64,000 nt of DNA from CAVXHQ01 sp963761735 (GTDB lineage: Bacteria; Pseudomonadota; Alphaproteobacteria; Rhodobacterales; Rhodobacteraceae): NCBI GenBank assembly GCA_963761735.1, contig CAVXHQ010000004.1, forward strand, positions 123,776-187,775, written 5' to 3'. This document shows, piece by piece, positions 18,674 to 28,735 of this stretch. The notes under the pieces are model-generated. The model saw nothing but the letters and a program-made list of their open reading frames with translations. It was not told the DNA's origin and did not search any database. Numbering within the stretch: position 1 is the first letter of the stretch; each line of letters begins with the position of its first letter. A program made the translations under genes and the position numbers.

Positions 18674-21186
18674 TAAAGACCGCCCGACGACAGGGTGTTG
18701 AACGTCGCCCTCGGGCCGACGACGGCGGTGCCCCCGGTCGAGTTCTCGACCTGCTGGACGGGGCGCAGTTCCTCGACCAGCGGCAGGTCGACCGACACGG
18801 CAAAACCGCCGTCGAAGGTGACCCCGAACACCGGCTCCTCGCCGTCGCGGAAACATTCTGCCACGACGTTGCCGCCCGCCGCGCCGTCCGGCAGGCGCGC
18901 GCCGCTCAGACGGTCGATATTGATGAACCGGCAGGCATCGGGCGCGCGAAAACTGCTCGCACCGCCATATTCGGCCACGGCGGCCCGCATGAATGCCTGA
19001 AACACCGGCGCGCAAAGGCCGCCGCCGGAGGCCCCGCCCATCGAGCGCGGCGTATCATAGCCGATATAACAGCCCGCCGCGATATTGGAGGAGAAGCCGA
19101 CGAACCACACGTCCTTGGCGTCGTTCGTCGTACCGGTCTTGCCCGCGATGGCCACCGGCAGGCTGATCGCGTTGCGCGCCGTTCCGCGGTCGACGACGCC
19201 CTGCATCATCGACGTGATCTGATAGGCGGTCACCGCGTTCATGATCCGGTCGCGGTTCGTCTGGATCCGGGGAATGACACCGGGGGCCAGATCCGCGAAC
19301 GAACAATCGTCGCAGGTCGACTGGTCGTGCCGATAGACGGTGTTGCCGAACCGGTCCTGCACCCGGTCGATCAGCGTCGGCTGCACCCGCTCGCCGCCAT
19401 TGGCAAACATGGAATAGGCGGCGATCAGCTTGTACAGCGTCGTCTCCTGACTGCCGAGGGCGTTGGCCAGAACCGGCTGCATTTCGTCGTAGACGCCGAA
19501 CCGTTCGGCGTAGGTCGCCACGGTCTCGATCCCGATCTCCTGTGCCAGGCGGATCGTCATCAGGTTGCGCGACTGTTCGATGCCGATCCGCAGCGGCGCC
19601 GGACCGTAAAAGGTGTTGGAATAGTTCTGCGGCCGCCAGACGCCCTGCGGCGTGTCGATCTCGATCGGGCTGTCGACGACGATGGTTGCGGGGGTATAGC
19701 CGCTGTCGAGGGCGGCGGCATAAACGAAGGGCTTGAATGCCGACCCCGGCTGACGCTCAGCCAGCGTCGCGCGGTTGAAATTGGAGTAGGAATAGTCGAA
19801 CCCGCCCTGCATCGCGAGCACCCGGCCCGTGTTCACGTCCATCGCCATGAACGCGCCCTGCACTTCGGGGATCTGGCGCAGGGTCCAGCGGATGAAGCTG
19901 CCGTCGCTGTCGGCGGTCATGCGGCGGACATAGACGACATCGCCCCGGGTGAAATTATCGGCAAAGCCGCCCCGCATCCACGAAATGTCGTCGCGTGGCA
20001 CCACCGGATCGGGATCCGAGGTCTGCCAGCCTTCGATACCGACGCGCATCGGCCCGTCGCCAACCTCGAGGACGACCGCCGGGTACCACGGGTTTTCCAG
20101 CGTGATGTTCCGGCTCAGGTTCAGGTCGCTCAGCGCCTCGCGCCAGGTGACCTCGTCGCCCAGCACCTCTTCGGGCAGGGTCTCGCCGGTGCCACGCCAG
20201 CGCCCCAGCCCGCGGTCGAATTGCTCGAGCGCGCGTTGCAGGGCATGCGCGGCCTCGATCTGCAAATCGGGGTCGATGGTCGCGCGGACCTGATAGCCGC
20301 CGTTCGAAATCTCGTCCTCACCGAATTCCGCCGTCAGCTGCCGCCTGATTTCGGCGGAAAAATAATCGAGGTCGGGCACGGTCGAGCGATAGCTCGCGAA
20401 GGCGCCCGATTGCACGGTTTCCAGCGGGGCGGCCTGTTCGGCCAGCATCGTTTCCCGGTCGAGGTAGCCATTCTCGAACATCTCTCGCAGCACATAGTTG
20501 CGGCGATTGATGCTGGCCTCGTACTGCGTGACCGGATGCAGGTTGCCGGGGCGTTGCGCCAGGGCCGCCAGATAGGCCGCCTCACCGGGGCTGAGCGCGC
20601 CGAGCGGCTTGTTGAAATAGGTCTGCGCGGCGGCAGCCACCCCATAGGAACCGCGCCCGAGGAAAATCTCGTTGAGATACATCTCGAGGATGCGTTCCTT
20701 GTCGTCGAGAAGCTGTTCGACGCGCACCGCAAGGATAAGTTCCTGCACCTTGCGCTCGGCGGTGATGGAGCCGTCGAGAAACAGGATCTTCATCAGCTGC
20801 TGGGTGATCGTCGAGGCGCCGCGCACATTGCTGCCGCGCAATTCGACGGCATCGATGAACGCGGATGCCATGCCGCGAATATCGAAACCGGGGTGGGTGT
20901 AGAAATTCCGGTCCTCGGCGCTGACAAAGGCGTGTTTGACGACATCGGGGATCTCGGCGGCGGTGACATAGATACGCCGCTGGCCCGCGAATTCGTCGAT
21001 GATCCGCCCCTCGCCCGAATAGACGCGGGACACGGTCTGCGGCGCGTATTGCAGGATCCAGTTGTACGACGGCAAGGTGCGGCCATAGACGTAGAAGATC
21101 GCGCCGATGCTGAGAGCGGCCATGATCGTGCCGAGCGTCAGCATCGTGAACAGACCGCCGATGGTGGAAAAGACAAAGCGCAGCAC
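18670..21186 (-). CDS. mrcA: Penicillin-binding protein 1A (bifunctional)
   Basis: 838 residues. One N-terminal membrane anchor (about 10-32). A GT51 glycosyltransferase domain (about 55-235) contains the catalytic Glu in SAEDRNFYTHPGFD, plus TITQQLMK and ERKVQELILA. A transpeptidase domain has the active-site Ser in GSAFKPFVYAAAL and the KTGTTNDAKDVWF motif. Between them is the PBP1A OB-type insert. It polymerises and cross-links peptidoglycan at the inner membrane. Upstream on the same strand lies an amidase gene 174 bp away, so wall synthesis and hydrolysis genes are clustered. Confidence 0.96.
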   Translation of the reverse strand: MLRFVFSTIGGLFTMLTLGTIMAALSIGAIFYVYGRTLPSYNWILQYAPQTVSRVYSGEGRIIDEFAGQRRIYVTAAEIPDVVKHAFVSAEDRNFYTHPGFDIRGMASAFIDAVELRGSNVRGASTITQQLMKILFLDGSITAERKVQELILAVRVEQLLDDKERILEMYLNEIFLGRGSYGVAAAAQTYFNKPLGALSPGEAAYLAALAQRPGNLHPVTQYEASINRRNYVLREMFENGYLDRETMLAEQAAPLETVQSGAFASYRSTVPDLDYFSAEIRRQLTAEFGEDEISNGGYQVRATIDPDLQIEAAHALQRALEQFDRGLGRWRGTGETLPEEVLGDEVTWREALSDLNLSRNITLENPWYPAVVLEVGDGPMRVGIEGWQTSDPDPVVPRDDISWMRGGFADNFTRGDVVYVRRMTADSDGSFIRWTLRQIPEVQGAFMAMDVNTGRVLAMQGGFDYSYSNFNRATLAERQPGSAFKPFVYAAALDSGYTPATIVVDSPIEIDTPQGVWRPQNYSNTFYGPAPLRIGIEQSRNLMTIRLAQEIGIETVATYAERFGVYDEMQPVLANALGSQETTLYKLIAAYSMFANGGERVQPTLIDRVQDRFGNTVYRHDQSTCDDCSFADLAPGVIPRIQTNRDRIMNAVTAYQITSMMQGVVDRGTARNAISLPVAIAGKTGTTNDAKDVWFVGFSSNIAAGCYIGYDTPRSMGGASGGGLCAPVFQAFMRAAVAEYGGASSFRAPDACRFINIDRLSGARLPDGAAGGNVVAECFRDGEEPVFGVTFDGGFAVSVDLPLVEELRPVQQVENSTGGTAVVGPRATFNTLSSGGLY

Positions 21187-21360
21187 GGTGGATTTTCCCC
21201 GGTTGGATTACGCCCGCTTATAGGGAGACCGCGTCGCCGCGTCAAAAGCGAACGCGCCCGAAACCGGCACCATTGCGCCGGATTCGGGGAAGAAGTCGCG
21301 GCAGCGGGGCGACATGTAGGCCGGCGGCATCACCCGGTGCCACACCTCACGTCAATGTGT

Positions 21361-22581
21361 CTATTGCCGCACGAGAGGTGCGCGGGCCGCCTCGCTCGCA
21401 CGCCATCGTTGCAGGGCCTGCACGATCCCCGCGGACAGGGCCGCGCGGCCCGCGTCGCTCGTCAGACGGGCGCGGTCCGCCGCACTCGACAGGAAGCCCG
21501 CCTCGATCAGGACGGACGGAAAATCCGCCGCCGTCAGCACCGCGAACTGACCGTCGCGCCGCGGGCGCGAGTTCAGTTCGACCCCCGCATCGCGCAACCC
21601 CGTCACCATCGTATCGGCCAGCCGCTGCGCGGCGGGGCCGGTTTCGAGGCGGGCAAGGTCCATCAGGATCGTCGCCACAGTATCGTCGTGCCCCGACAGA
21701 TCGAGACCGGCAAGAAGATCGCCCTGCTCGTGTCGTTCGGCCATCCGCCCCGAGGCGGTAACGCTGCCCGCGTCCGACAGCGTATAGACGGAAGCGCCGC
21801 GCGCGGCGTCGGTTTCCAGCGCATCGGCGTGCAGCGACACGAAGACGTCCGCGACCGCCGCCCGCGCGATGGAAATGCGCGCATCCAGAGGGACGAACAG
21901 GTCCGCGTCGCGGGTCAGCACGGCGGTCATGTCGCCGGTGCGGTCGATGGCCTCGGCCAGTTCCACGGCGAGGGCGAGCATCAGATCCGCCTCGACCAGA
22001 TCGTCGCGCAGCGCGCCGGGGTCGATGCCGCCGTGGCCGGGATCGATCACCACGACAAATCTGTCATTGGCGCGCAAATCCGGCGCCGGAGCCGTCACGT
22101 CCAGCCCGTCGAGCATGTCCCAGCCGTCGGTTTCGGGCGCACCGCTGAGATCCGCGAAACGCGCCGCATCGGTGGGCACGAGCGCGACGAGAACCTGTGC
22201 GGTGCCGTCGATCTCGCGCACCTGCATGCCCGCCTGGGTGATCCGCATCGGGCCTGCAAGGTCCACGACCATCCGGCTCCACCCCGGACGCAGCGCGCCG
22301 AACCGCAGGTCTGTCGCGGCCCTCGCGCCCAGCATCGTCTCCGGTGTCGCGCCGCGAAAATCGACCTCGCGGAAATCGAGGACGAGACGCGCGGGATCGG
22401 TCAGCGTGAACACGCGGTACGGCACGGCCTGGGACAGGAACAACTGCACTTCGAGAGCATCGCCCGCGTCCCGCACCGTGCTTTGCGCCGCATCCAGACG
22501 GGCAAGCCCGCTGAAGCCCTGCGCCAGAACCGGTCCCGCAAGCCAGAGCAGCGCCGCCGCACAGAATGCCAGCGCCCTCAT
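21361..22581 (-). CDS. N-acetylmuramoyl-L-alanine amidase with AMIN domain (AmiC-type)
   Basis: 406 residues with a cleavable signal peptide (about 1-20, ending VLAQG). An AMIN domain (about 27-125) targets septal wall. An Amidase_3 domain (about 174-395) has zinc ligands His183 (DPGHGG), Glu197 and His251 (SLHADA). A catalytic Glu is in the C-terminal VLIEAGFLSS. It splits daughter cells by cutting stem peptides from glycan strands. It overlaps the aminotransferase gene by 4 nt (22578-22581) on the same strand. Confidence 0.93.
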   Translation of the reverse strand: MRALAFCAAALLWLAGPVLAQGFSGLARLDAAQSTVRDAGDALEVQLFLSQAVPYRVFTLTDPARLVLDFREVDFRGATPETMLGARAATDLRFGALRPGWSRMVVDLAGPMRITQAGMQVREIDGTAQVLVALVPTDAARFADLSGAPETDGWDMLDGLDVTAPAPDLRANDRFVVVIDPGHGGIDPGALRDDLVEADLMLALAVELAEAIDRTGDMTAVLTRDADLFVPLDARISIARAAVADVFVSLHADALETDAARGASVYTLSDAGSVTASGRMAERHEQGDLLAGLDLSGHDDTVATILMDLARLETGPAAQRLADTMVTGLRDAGVELNSRPRRDGQFAVLTAADFPSVLIEAGFLSSAADRARLTSDAGRAALSAGIVQALQRWRASEAARAPLVRQ

Positions 22582-23720
22582 GCGCCGGATATCGCCATGA
22601 ACGCCTCGATCCGCGCGGCCCCTTCGGCGATATCGCCCGCCGATCCGGCATAGGAAAACCGCACCCAGCCGTGCCCCTCGTCGGGATCGAAATCGAGACC
22701 CGGCGTCGCCGCAACGCGCCCCTCGTCCAGCAGCCGCGCGGTCCAGTCGCGGGCATCGTCGGTGACGCCGCTGACATCGGCATAGATATAGAACGCGCCA
22801 TCCGGCGGCGCCATGACACCCAGACCGGCCCGTTTCAATGCGGCCAGCAATACCTCGCGGTTGGCGGCATAGACGGCGACGTTCGCGTCGAGATCCGCCG
22901 TGAAATCGAAGGCATGCAGCGCAAGCCGCTGGGCGGCATGTGGCGCGCAGATGAACATGTTCTGCGCCAGCCGCTCGATCGTGCGGACGTGATCGGGCGG
23001 CACCACCATCCAGCCGACGCGCCAGCCGGTCATCGAGAAATACTTGGAGAACGAGTTCACGACATAGACGTCATCCGTCACCTCCAGCGCACTGGTGGCC
23101 CGTGCGCCATAGGTCAGCCCGTGGTAGATCTCGTCGGAGATGAACGCAGCCCCCGCCGCTTCGCAGCCCTCGGCGAGCATCGCCAGCGCGCGCGCGTCGA
23201 GCATCGAGCCGGTGGGATTGGCGGGCGAGGCCACGATCAGCCCGTCGAGGCCGCCGATATCGCGGACCCCGGGCTGAAAACGCGACGCGGCGTCGGTGCG
23301 GATGCCGACCGGCACAAGGCTCAGTGCCTTGAGGATCTGGCGATAGGACGGATAGCACGGCAGGCCGAGGCCGACCCGCGCACCGGCATCGAACAGAGCG
23401 GTAAAGGCGAGGATGAAGCCGCCCGACGCGCCGCTGGTGATGACGACGCGCGCGGGATCGAGGTCGACGCCGCAGGTTTCGCCGTAATGCCGCGCGATGC
23501 GATCCCGCAAGGCGGGCAGCCCGAGGCCGACGGTATAGCCCAGCGGCCCGGCGCGCAGGTCCCCGGCCAGCCGAGCGAGCGCGCCTGTCGGCGCACCGGT
23601 TGCCGGCTGCCCCACCTCCATGTGGACGATATGGCGCCCGGCTGCCTCGGCCCGCGCAGCCGCCGCCATCACGTCCATCACGATAAAGGGATCGACCTCA
23701 CTTCGCCTCGAGCGTTTCAC
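22578..23720 (-). CDS. Class I/II pyridoxal-phosphate aminotransferase
   Basis: 380 residues from a GTG start at 23720; later ATGs at codons 15 and 18 are possible. Fold-type I landmarks are visible: TSGASGGFILAF for phosphate binding, SPANPTGSML, the Asp in FISDEIYHGL, the PLP lysine in NSFSKYFSMTGWRVGWM (about residue 228) and the C-terminal RFSYAGS arginine. The substrate cannot be fixed from sequence; it groups by eye with aspartate/aromatic-type aminotransferases. It overlaps and precedes the amidase gene, so the two are co-transcribed, probably without a metabolic link. Confidence 0.88.
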   Translation of the reverse strand: MKRSRRSEVDPFIVMDVMAAAARAEAAGRHIVHMEVGQPATGAPTGALARLAGDLRAGPLGYTVGLGLPALRDRIARHYGETCGVDLDPARVVITSGASGGFILAFTALFDAGARVGLGLPCYPSYRQILKALSLVPVGIRTDAASRFQPGVRDIGGLDGLIVASPANPTGSMLDARALAMLAEGCEAAGAAFISDEIYHGLTYGARATSALEVTDDVYVVNSFSKYFSMTGWRVGWMVVPPDHVRTIERLAQNMFICAPHAAQRLALHAFDFTADLDANVAVYAANREVLLAALKRAGLGVMAPPDGAFYIYADVSGVTDDARDWTARLLDEGRVAATPGLDFDPDEGHGWVRFSYAGSAGDIAEGAARIEAFMAISGA

Positions 23721-23889
23721 GGCGCGTCCTTTGCATCGGGTCCGGCCTCGAGCGTCTTGATGCCCACAAGCTCACTGATGTTGTCGGCCCCTTGATGCCC
23801 GCGGCCCCGCGCCGATGCAATGCCGCCTTGGCACAGGCCGGGCCGCATGACTCAAGGCACCGCAAAACTTGGCGACCGGAGCCCGACAG

Positions 23890-24678
23890 ATGCCCCGTTT
23901 CAAATCCGCCATTTTCGCGGCCGTCGTTGCGGGCGCCGTGTCCCGTCCGGCGCTCGTAGCCTCGGCGGCGCGAGCCGAGACGACGACCCAGACGACAACC
24001 GAAATGACCGCCGATGAGCATGCGGCATTCCGGGCCGAAATGCGCGCCTGTCTGCACGCCAACCCGGGGGTACTGATGGAGGCGATCGGTGTCCTCGAAC
24101 GACGCGACCGGGCCGCGCAGACCACCGCCGACGTCGACCTTGCGCGTGTCTACACAGCGCAATTGCAGTTCGACGGCGTGTCCTTCGTCGGCGGCAACGC
24201 CGAGGGCGACGTGGTAATCGTCGAGTTCATGGATTACCGCTGCGGTTATTGCCGCCGCGCCTTTGCACAGGTCGAGGAACCGATTGAGACCGACGGCAAT
24301 ATCCGCTTCGCTCTCAAGGCGTTGCCCATCCTCGGGCCCCAGGCCGTCATGGCCGCGCAATTCGCGTTTGCCGCGAAATTCACCGGCGGCGATGACGCGT
24401 ACAAGGCCGCGCACGATGCGTTGATGACCCTGGAGGCGGACATCGCCAAGGCGACGCTGCACCGGCTGGCGGAAGGCCTCGGCCTTGATGCCGGGGCGAT
24501 CTTTGGCGCGATGGAGAGTGCGCGGGTGGCGCAGGTGCTGGCCGATAATGCGGCCCTTGCCACCGCGCTGGCGATTTTCGGAACGCCGACGTTCGTGATG
24601 AATGACCCGATGTTGCGCGGATATGTGCCGCCGGATCGAATGGAATTGCTGGTCGAGGGTCTGCGCGCCGAAGGCTGA
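23890..24678 (+). CDS. DsbA-family periplasmic thiol oxidoreductase
   Basis: 262 residues from ATG 23890 (MPRFKSAIFAAVV), with ggag upstream; an ATG at 23869 is less likely. The signal peptide covers about 1-28. An N-terminal helical segment (about 38-80) as in ScsC/Com1-type proteins precedes a thioredoxin domain with redox motif CGYC (Cys118, Cys121 in MDYRCGYCRR). The cis-Pro loop is IFGTPTFVM. It likely oxidises or isomerises exported proteins. It runs opposite to both neighbours and no dsbB-like gene is near. Confidence 0.9.
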   Translation: MPRFKSAIFAAVVAGAVSRPALVASAARAETTTQTTTEMTADEHAAFRAEMRACLHANPGVLMEAIGVLERRDRAAQTTADVDLARVYTAQLQFDGVSFVGGNAEGDVVIVEFMDYRCGYCRRAFAQVEEPIETDGNIRFALKALPILGPQAVMAAQFAFAAKFTGGDDAYKAAHDALMTLEADIAKATLHRLAEGLGLDAGAIFGAMESARVAQVLADNAALATALAIFGTPTFVMNDPMLRGYVPPDRMELLVEGLRAEG

Positions 24679-24748
24679 ACGTGCCGTCCCCGTCCGCCGT
24701 CGCCCCGTCCGCCGTCGCCCTCGTCCGCCATCGCGGCCATGCGGCCCC

Positions 24749-25891
24749 TCAGGCAGTCTCGGTTTCGGACACCGCCTCGGCCGCCGCGGCCGCCTCGATT
24801 TCAGCGGCCTTCTTCTCCACCTGCTCGACGATATGCTCGATCATGCCGTCATTGCCGAGCTTGTGTCTCTGCTTGCCCGCCAGATAGACCATACCGGATC
24901 CCGCGCCGCCGCCGGTAAAGCCGACGTCGGTCATCAGCGCCTCGCCGGGGCCGTTGACCACACAGCCGATGATCGACAATGACATCGGCGTCCTGATATG
25001 TTCCAGCCGCTTTTCAAGGGCTTCGACGGTCTTGATCACGTCAAATCCCTGCCGGGCGCAGGACGGGCACGAAATGATATTGACGCCGCGATGGCGCAGA
25101 CCCAGTGATTTGAGGATCTCGAACCCCATCTTCACTTCTTCGACGGGGTCCGCCGACAGGCTCACGCGGATCGTATCGCCGATGCCCATCCACAACAGGT
25201 TGCCCATGCCGATGGCGGATTTCACGGTGCCCGAAATCAGCCCGCCCGCCTCGGTGATGCCAAGATGGATCGGCGCGTCCGTCGCCTCGGCCAACTGGCT
25301 GTAGGCGGCGGCGGCCATGAACACGTCGGAGGCCTTGCACGAGATCTTGAACTCGTGAAAATCGTTGTCCTGCAATATCTTGATATGATCGAGACCGGAT
25401 TCCACCATCGCATCCGGCGTCGGCTCGCCGTATTTCTCAAGCAGGTGACGCTCGAGCGAACCTGCGTTTACGCCGATCCGGATCGAACAGTTGTGGTCGC
25501 GCGCGGCCTTGATCACCTCTTTGACGCGGGCCGCGTCGCCGATATTGCCGGGGTTGATCCGCAGACAGGCGGCACCCGCCTGCGCGGCCTCGATCCCGCG
25601 CTTGTAATGGAAATGGATGTCCGCCACGATCGGTACGGACACTTCGCGCACGATCTCGCGCAGCGCCTTCGACGATGCCTCGTCCGGGACCGAGACGCGG
25701 ACGATATCCGCGCCCGCCTCGGCGGCGGCGGTGATCTGGGCGATCGTGCCTTTCACATCCGTCGTCAGGGTGTTGGTCATCGTCTGTACCGTAATCGGTG
25801 CGTCGCCCCCCACGGGCACGTTGCCGACCATGATCTGGCGGCTTTTGCGGCGGTAGATGTTGCGCCAGGGGCGGATCGGGTTGAGCGACAT
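24749..25891 (-). CDS. ispG: 4-hydroxy-3-methylbut-2-enyl diphosphate synthase (flavodoxin)
   Basis: 380 residues. IspG reduces MEcPP to HMBPP in the non-mevalonate isoprenoid pathway. The N-terminal RRKSRQIMVGNVPVGGD leads into a TIM barrel. The [4Fe-4S] ligands lie in the C-terminal domain: two Cys in SCPSCARQGFD and a third in IIGCVVNGPGE. Length and motifs are those of the bacterial single-chain form. The Ala/Glu-rich C-terminal tail is not conserved. The gene lies directly downstream of the RodZ-like gene on the same strand (about 195 bp), an order usual in this group. Confidence 0.96.
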   Translation of the reverse strand: MSLNPIRPWRNIYRRKSRQIMVGNVPVGGDAPITVQTMTNTLTTDVKGTIAQITAAAEAGADIVRVSVPDEASSKALREIVREVSVPIVADIHFHYKRGIEAAQAGAACLRINPGNIGDAARVKEVIKAARDHNCSIRIGVNAGSLERHLLEKYGEPTPDAMVESGLDHIKILQDNDFHEFKISCKASDVFMAAAAYSQLAEATDAPIHLGITEAGGLISGTVKSAIGMGNLLWMGIGDTIRVSLSADPVEEVKMGFEILKSLGLRHRGVNIISCPSCARQGFDVIKTVEALEKRLEHIRTPMSLSIIGCVVNGPGEALMTDVGFTGGGAGSGMVYLAGKQRHKLGNDGMIEHIVEQVEKKAAEIEAAAAAEAVSETETA

Positions 25892-26085
25892 GGGTCAGCC
25901 TCGTCTCGGGGTTCGATGCCAAACCTAAGGGGACGGACCGTCCGCCACAAGGCGCGGTGCCGTCGCAGGCGGCGGGTGGGTGCCATATCGTCCGGCAGCC
26001 GGTCTGACGCGGGGAGACAAGTCGCATGACGCCCGATGGGCGATACATTCAGCTCGCGCGGTCCGGTCGAAAAACCGGGTTCGCA

Positions 26086-27402
26086 TCATTCGATGGCGGG
26101 CAGTCCCTCGGGCGACGACGCGCCGGTTTCCGCCACCGGGGAGAGTTCGGCGACGTTCACGATTTCGGCCAGCGCGGCGTCCGCCGTCAGGTCGGCCACC
26201 GTATAGGTCTCGGTGATGCCCGATGTATCGAGCGCCACCGTCGACACCTGCCCCCGCGCACCCGCAGGTCCGAAGGGCGTGCCGTTCACGGCAAAATAGA
26301 TCGCGCCGCTTTCGCCGACGCGCAACGACGCGGGCTCTTCGAGGGCCGGGACGATATAGCTGTCGCCCGGCTGCATCGTCAATTCGAACAGCGTCGTCCC
26401 GTCGGCGGCACGAACGCGAACCCATGCCTCGCGGACGGCAACGACGGCCAGTTCGGGCAGCGGCCCTTCGGTGACACGCACGACCGGCCCCGGGGCGGGA
26501 GCCGCGATCAAGGCGGTGACGATATCGGATGCCCCACCATCCTGCGCACCATCCTGCGGTGCGGGCTGACCGTTCGGCAGACCGGACACGAGACCCTGTG
26601 CCACCAGCGACGGGTCGGTGATCCCCAGAGTGCCGGAACCGGACCGGTCAAGCGTCACGATCGGCCCGTCACGCGCCACAAGGACCGGCACGTCCAGGGC
26701 CTGCGGGCGGTACAACCGGTCGAGCGCCTCGGCGGAGGGCAATACGACAGAGGAAACCTGGCCCTGCGTCACGGTGTCCGGCTGCGTCGATCCGGCCAGC
26801 GGATCGATGACGGAAATCACGGTCGGCGCCTGTTCCACGGGCGACATCTGCACCCGCTGCACCTCTTGCAAAACCGAATAGCCGCCGTAACCGAGGCCGC
26901 CGATCAGCGCCACCAGCACCATGATCGACCCGATGGCACGCGGCTCGACGCCGGAAAACAACCGCTCGCCCGCCGGAATGAACGGCGTGGCCGAGGCGGA
27001 GAAAATGTCGCGTCCATGGACGTTGCGCGCCTCACGCTCATCTCGGGCGGCCTGCACGGAGGAGGCGGCGGCGGACATGCCGTGGGCGGTAGCGAACCCG
27101 CTTTCGCGGCAGAACGTCTCGAACGCCCAGTCGGCATCCATGTTCAGGTAGCGCGCATAGGACCGGACGTAGCCCGCGATAAAGCCGGGCGTGTCGAAGG
27201 CGGAAGGATCGGCGTTTTCGATGGCGGCGATATAGGCGGCCTTGATCTTCAGCTCGCGCTGCACATCCAGCAGGCTTTTGCCCATCGTGGCGCGCTCGCC
27301 GCGCATGACATCCCCAAGGCGAAGTTCGAAGGCGTCAAAGCCCTGCGGTTCCTCGCCCGGTGGCTGCGCCACCTTGGCCCATCTGAAGCTTCGTCCGATC
27401 AT
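26086..27402 (-). CDS. RodZ-like helix-turn-helix membrane protein (HTH_25, DUF4115)
   Basis: 438 residues. The N-terminal HTH of RodZ type (about 28-95, GDVMRGERATMGKSLLDVQ ... YIAAIENADPSAF) is followed by a linker and one membrane segment (about 160-178, AIGSIMVLVALIGGLGYGG). A long acidic Pro/Ala-rich periplasmic stalk leads to a C-terminal DUF4115 beta domain (about 325-415). RodZ couples MreB to the elongation machinery. It is placed upstream of ispG on the same strand, the frequent alphaproteobacterial arrangement. Confidence 0.88.
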   Translation of the reverse strand: MIGRSFRWAKVAQPPGEEPQGFDAFELRLGDVMRGERATMGKSLLDVQRELKIKAAYIAAIENADPSAFDTPGFIAGYVRSYARYLNMDADWAFETFCRESGFATAHGMSAAASSVQAARDEREARNVHGRDIFSASATPFIPAGERLFSGVEPRAIGSIMVLVALIGGLGYGGYSVLQEVQRVQMSPVEQAPTVISVIDPLAGSTQPDTVTQGQVSSVVLPSAEALDRLYRPQALDVPVLVARDGPIVTLDRSGSGTLGITDPSLVAQGLVSGLPNGQPAPQDGAQDGGASDIVTALIAAPAPGPVVRVTEGPLPELAVVAVREAWVRVRAADGTTLFELTMQPGDSYIVPALEEPASLRVGESGAIYFAVNGTPFGPAGARGQVSTVALDTSGITETYTVADLTADAALAEIVNVAELSPVAETGASSPEGLPAIE

Positions 27403-27511
27403 GAAACTGTCCCGTCTGCCCGTCCCACCGGATTCTGTGTGTGATTCGACAACACCAGAATCTCTGTATTTCGGCTAACATAACACAACAGGTTGTGCAC
27501 GGGCAGAAAAA

Positions 27512-28735
27512 TCACCCGGCAAGATCAGCGCGATTCAGCGCACAATGGGACCATAGCGCGTCCAATGCGCTCACCAGCGCATCTATTTCACGCGGACCGT
27601 GAACAGGCGACGGGGTGAACCGCAAACGCTCGGTTCCCTTCGGGACGGTGGGGTAGTTGATGGGTTGTACGTAAATGCCGTGATCCGTCAGCAGCATGTC
27701 GGACAACTGCTTGGTATGTTTGGCATCCCCGACGATCAGCGGGATGATGTGGCTGCCGTGATCGACGATCGGCAGGCCAAGGCCCTTGAGCCGGAATTTA
27801 AGGATCCGCGCCTGCGTCTGATGTTGCGCGCGCAGGGCATCGTCGGCTTTGAGGTGTGCCACCGAGGCAGCGGCCCCGGCCGCGATGGCTGGCGGCAGCG
27901 AGGTGGTAAAGATGAACCCCGGCGCATAGCTGCGCACCGCGTCGGCCATCCGCGCGGAGGTGGCGATATAGCCGCCCATCACGCCATAGGCCTTGCCCAG
28001 CGTGCCGTTGATGATGTCGATCCGCCCCATCAGCCCGTCACGTTCGGCCACACCGCCGCCGCGCGGGCCGTACATGCCGACCGCGTGCACCTCGTCAATA
28101 TAGGTGAGCGCGCCGAATTCGTCCGCCAGATCGCAGAAGGCCGCGATCGGGCCGAAATCGCCGTCCATGGAATAGACGCTCTCGAAGGCGATCAGTTTCG
28201 GCGCGGCGGGATCGTCGGCCTCCAGCAGTTCGCGCAGGTGGGCCGCGTCGTTGTGGCGAAAGATCCGCTTGGCGCCGCCGTTGCGGCGCACGCCTTCGAT
28301 CATGCTGGCGTGGTTCAGGCTGTCGGAATAGATGATCAGGCCGGGAAACAGCCGCGGCAGCGTGCTGAGCGTGGCGTCATTGGCGATATAGGCCGAGGTG
28401 AACAGCAGCGCCGCCTCTTTGCCATGCAGATCGGCAAGCTCTGCCTCGAGACGTTTGTGATAGACCGTCGTGCCCGAAATGTTGCGCGTCCCGCCGGAGC
28501 CAGCACCGACAGCATCCAGTGCGGCGTGCATCGCATCCAGCACCACGGGATGCTGCCCCATCCCGAGATAATCGTTGCCGCACCAGACCGTTACCGGCGT
28601 CTGCGTGCCATCGGGCCTGCGCCAGCTGGCATGGGGGAAATGGCCGTTGCGCCGGGCGATGTCGATGAACGTCCGGTAGCGGCCCTCCGTGTGCAAGGTC
28701 TGAAGCGCCGTATCGAGTGCCTGTTCGTAGTTCAC
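27512..28735 (-). CDS. hemA: 5-aminolevulinate synthase
   Basis: 407 residues from the GTG at 28735 (V-NYEQALDTAL), which matches the usual family N-terminus; the frame opens at ATG 28762. Condenses glycine and succinyl-CoA to ALA, the first step of heme and bacteriochlorophyll synthesis by the C4 route. Landmarks: WCGNDYLGMGQHP, SGGTRNISGT, FESVYSMDGD, YIDEVHAVGMYGPRG and the PLP lysine in NGTLGKAYGVMGG. Presence of ALA synthase itself supports an alphaproteobacterium. An inverted repeat at 28950-28970 lies about 215 bp upstream. Confidence 0.96.
   Translation of the reverse strand: MNYEQALDTALQTLHTEGRYRTFIDIARRNGHFPHASWRRPDGTQTPVTVWCGNDYLGMGQHPVVLDAMHAALDAVGAGSGGTRNISGTTVYHKRLEAELADLHGKEAALLFTSAYIANDATLSTLPRLFPGLIIYSDSLNHASMIEGVRRNGGAKRIFRHNDAAHLRELLEADDPAAPKLIAFESVYSMDGDFGPIAAFCDLADEFGALTYIDEVHAVGMYGPRGGGVAERDGLMGRIDIINGTLGKAYGVMGGYIATSARMADAVRSYAPGFIFTTSLPPAIAAGAAASVAHLKADDALRAQHQTQARILKFRLKGLGLPIVDHGSHIIPLIVGDAKHTKQLSDMLLTDHGIYVQPINYPTVPKGTERLRFTPSPVHGPREIDALVSALDALWSHCALNRADLAG

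Noticed and set aside
19327..22653. 1108-codon rightward frame opposite mrcA and the amidase gene
   Set aside because: Antisense shadow of two genes with intact motifs.
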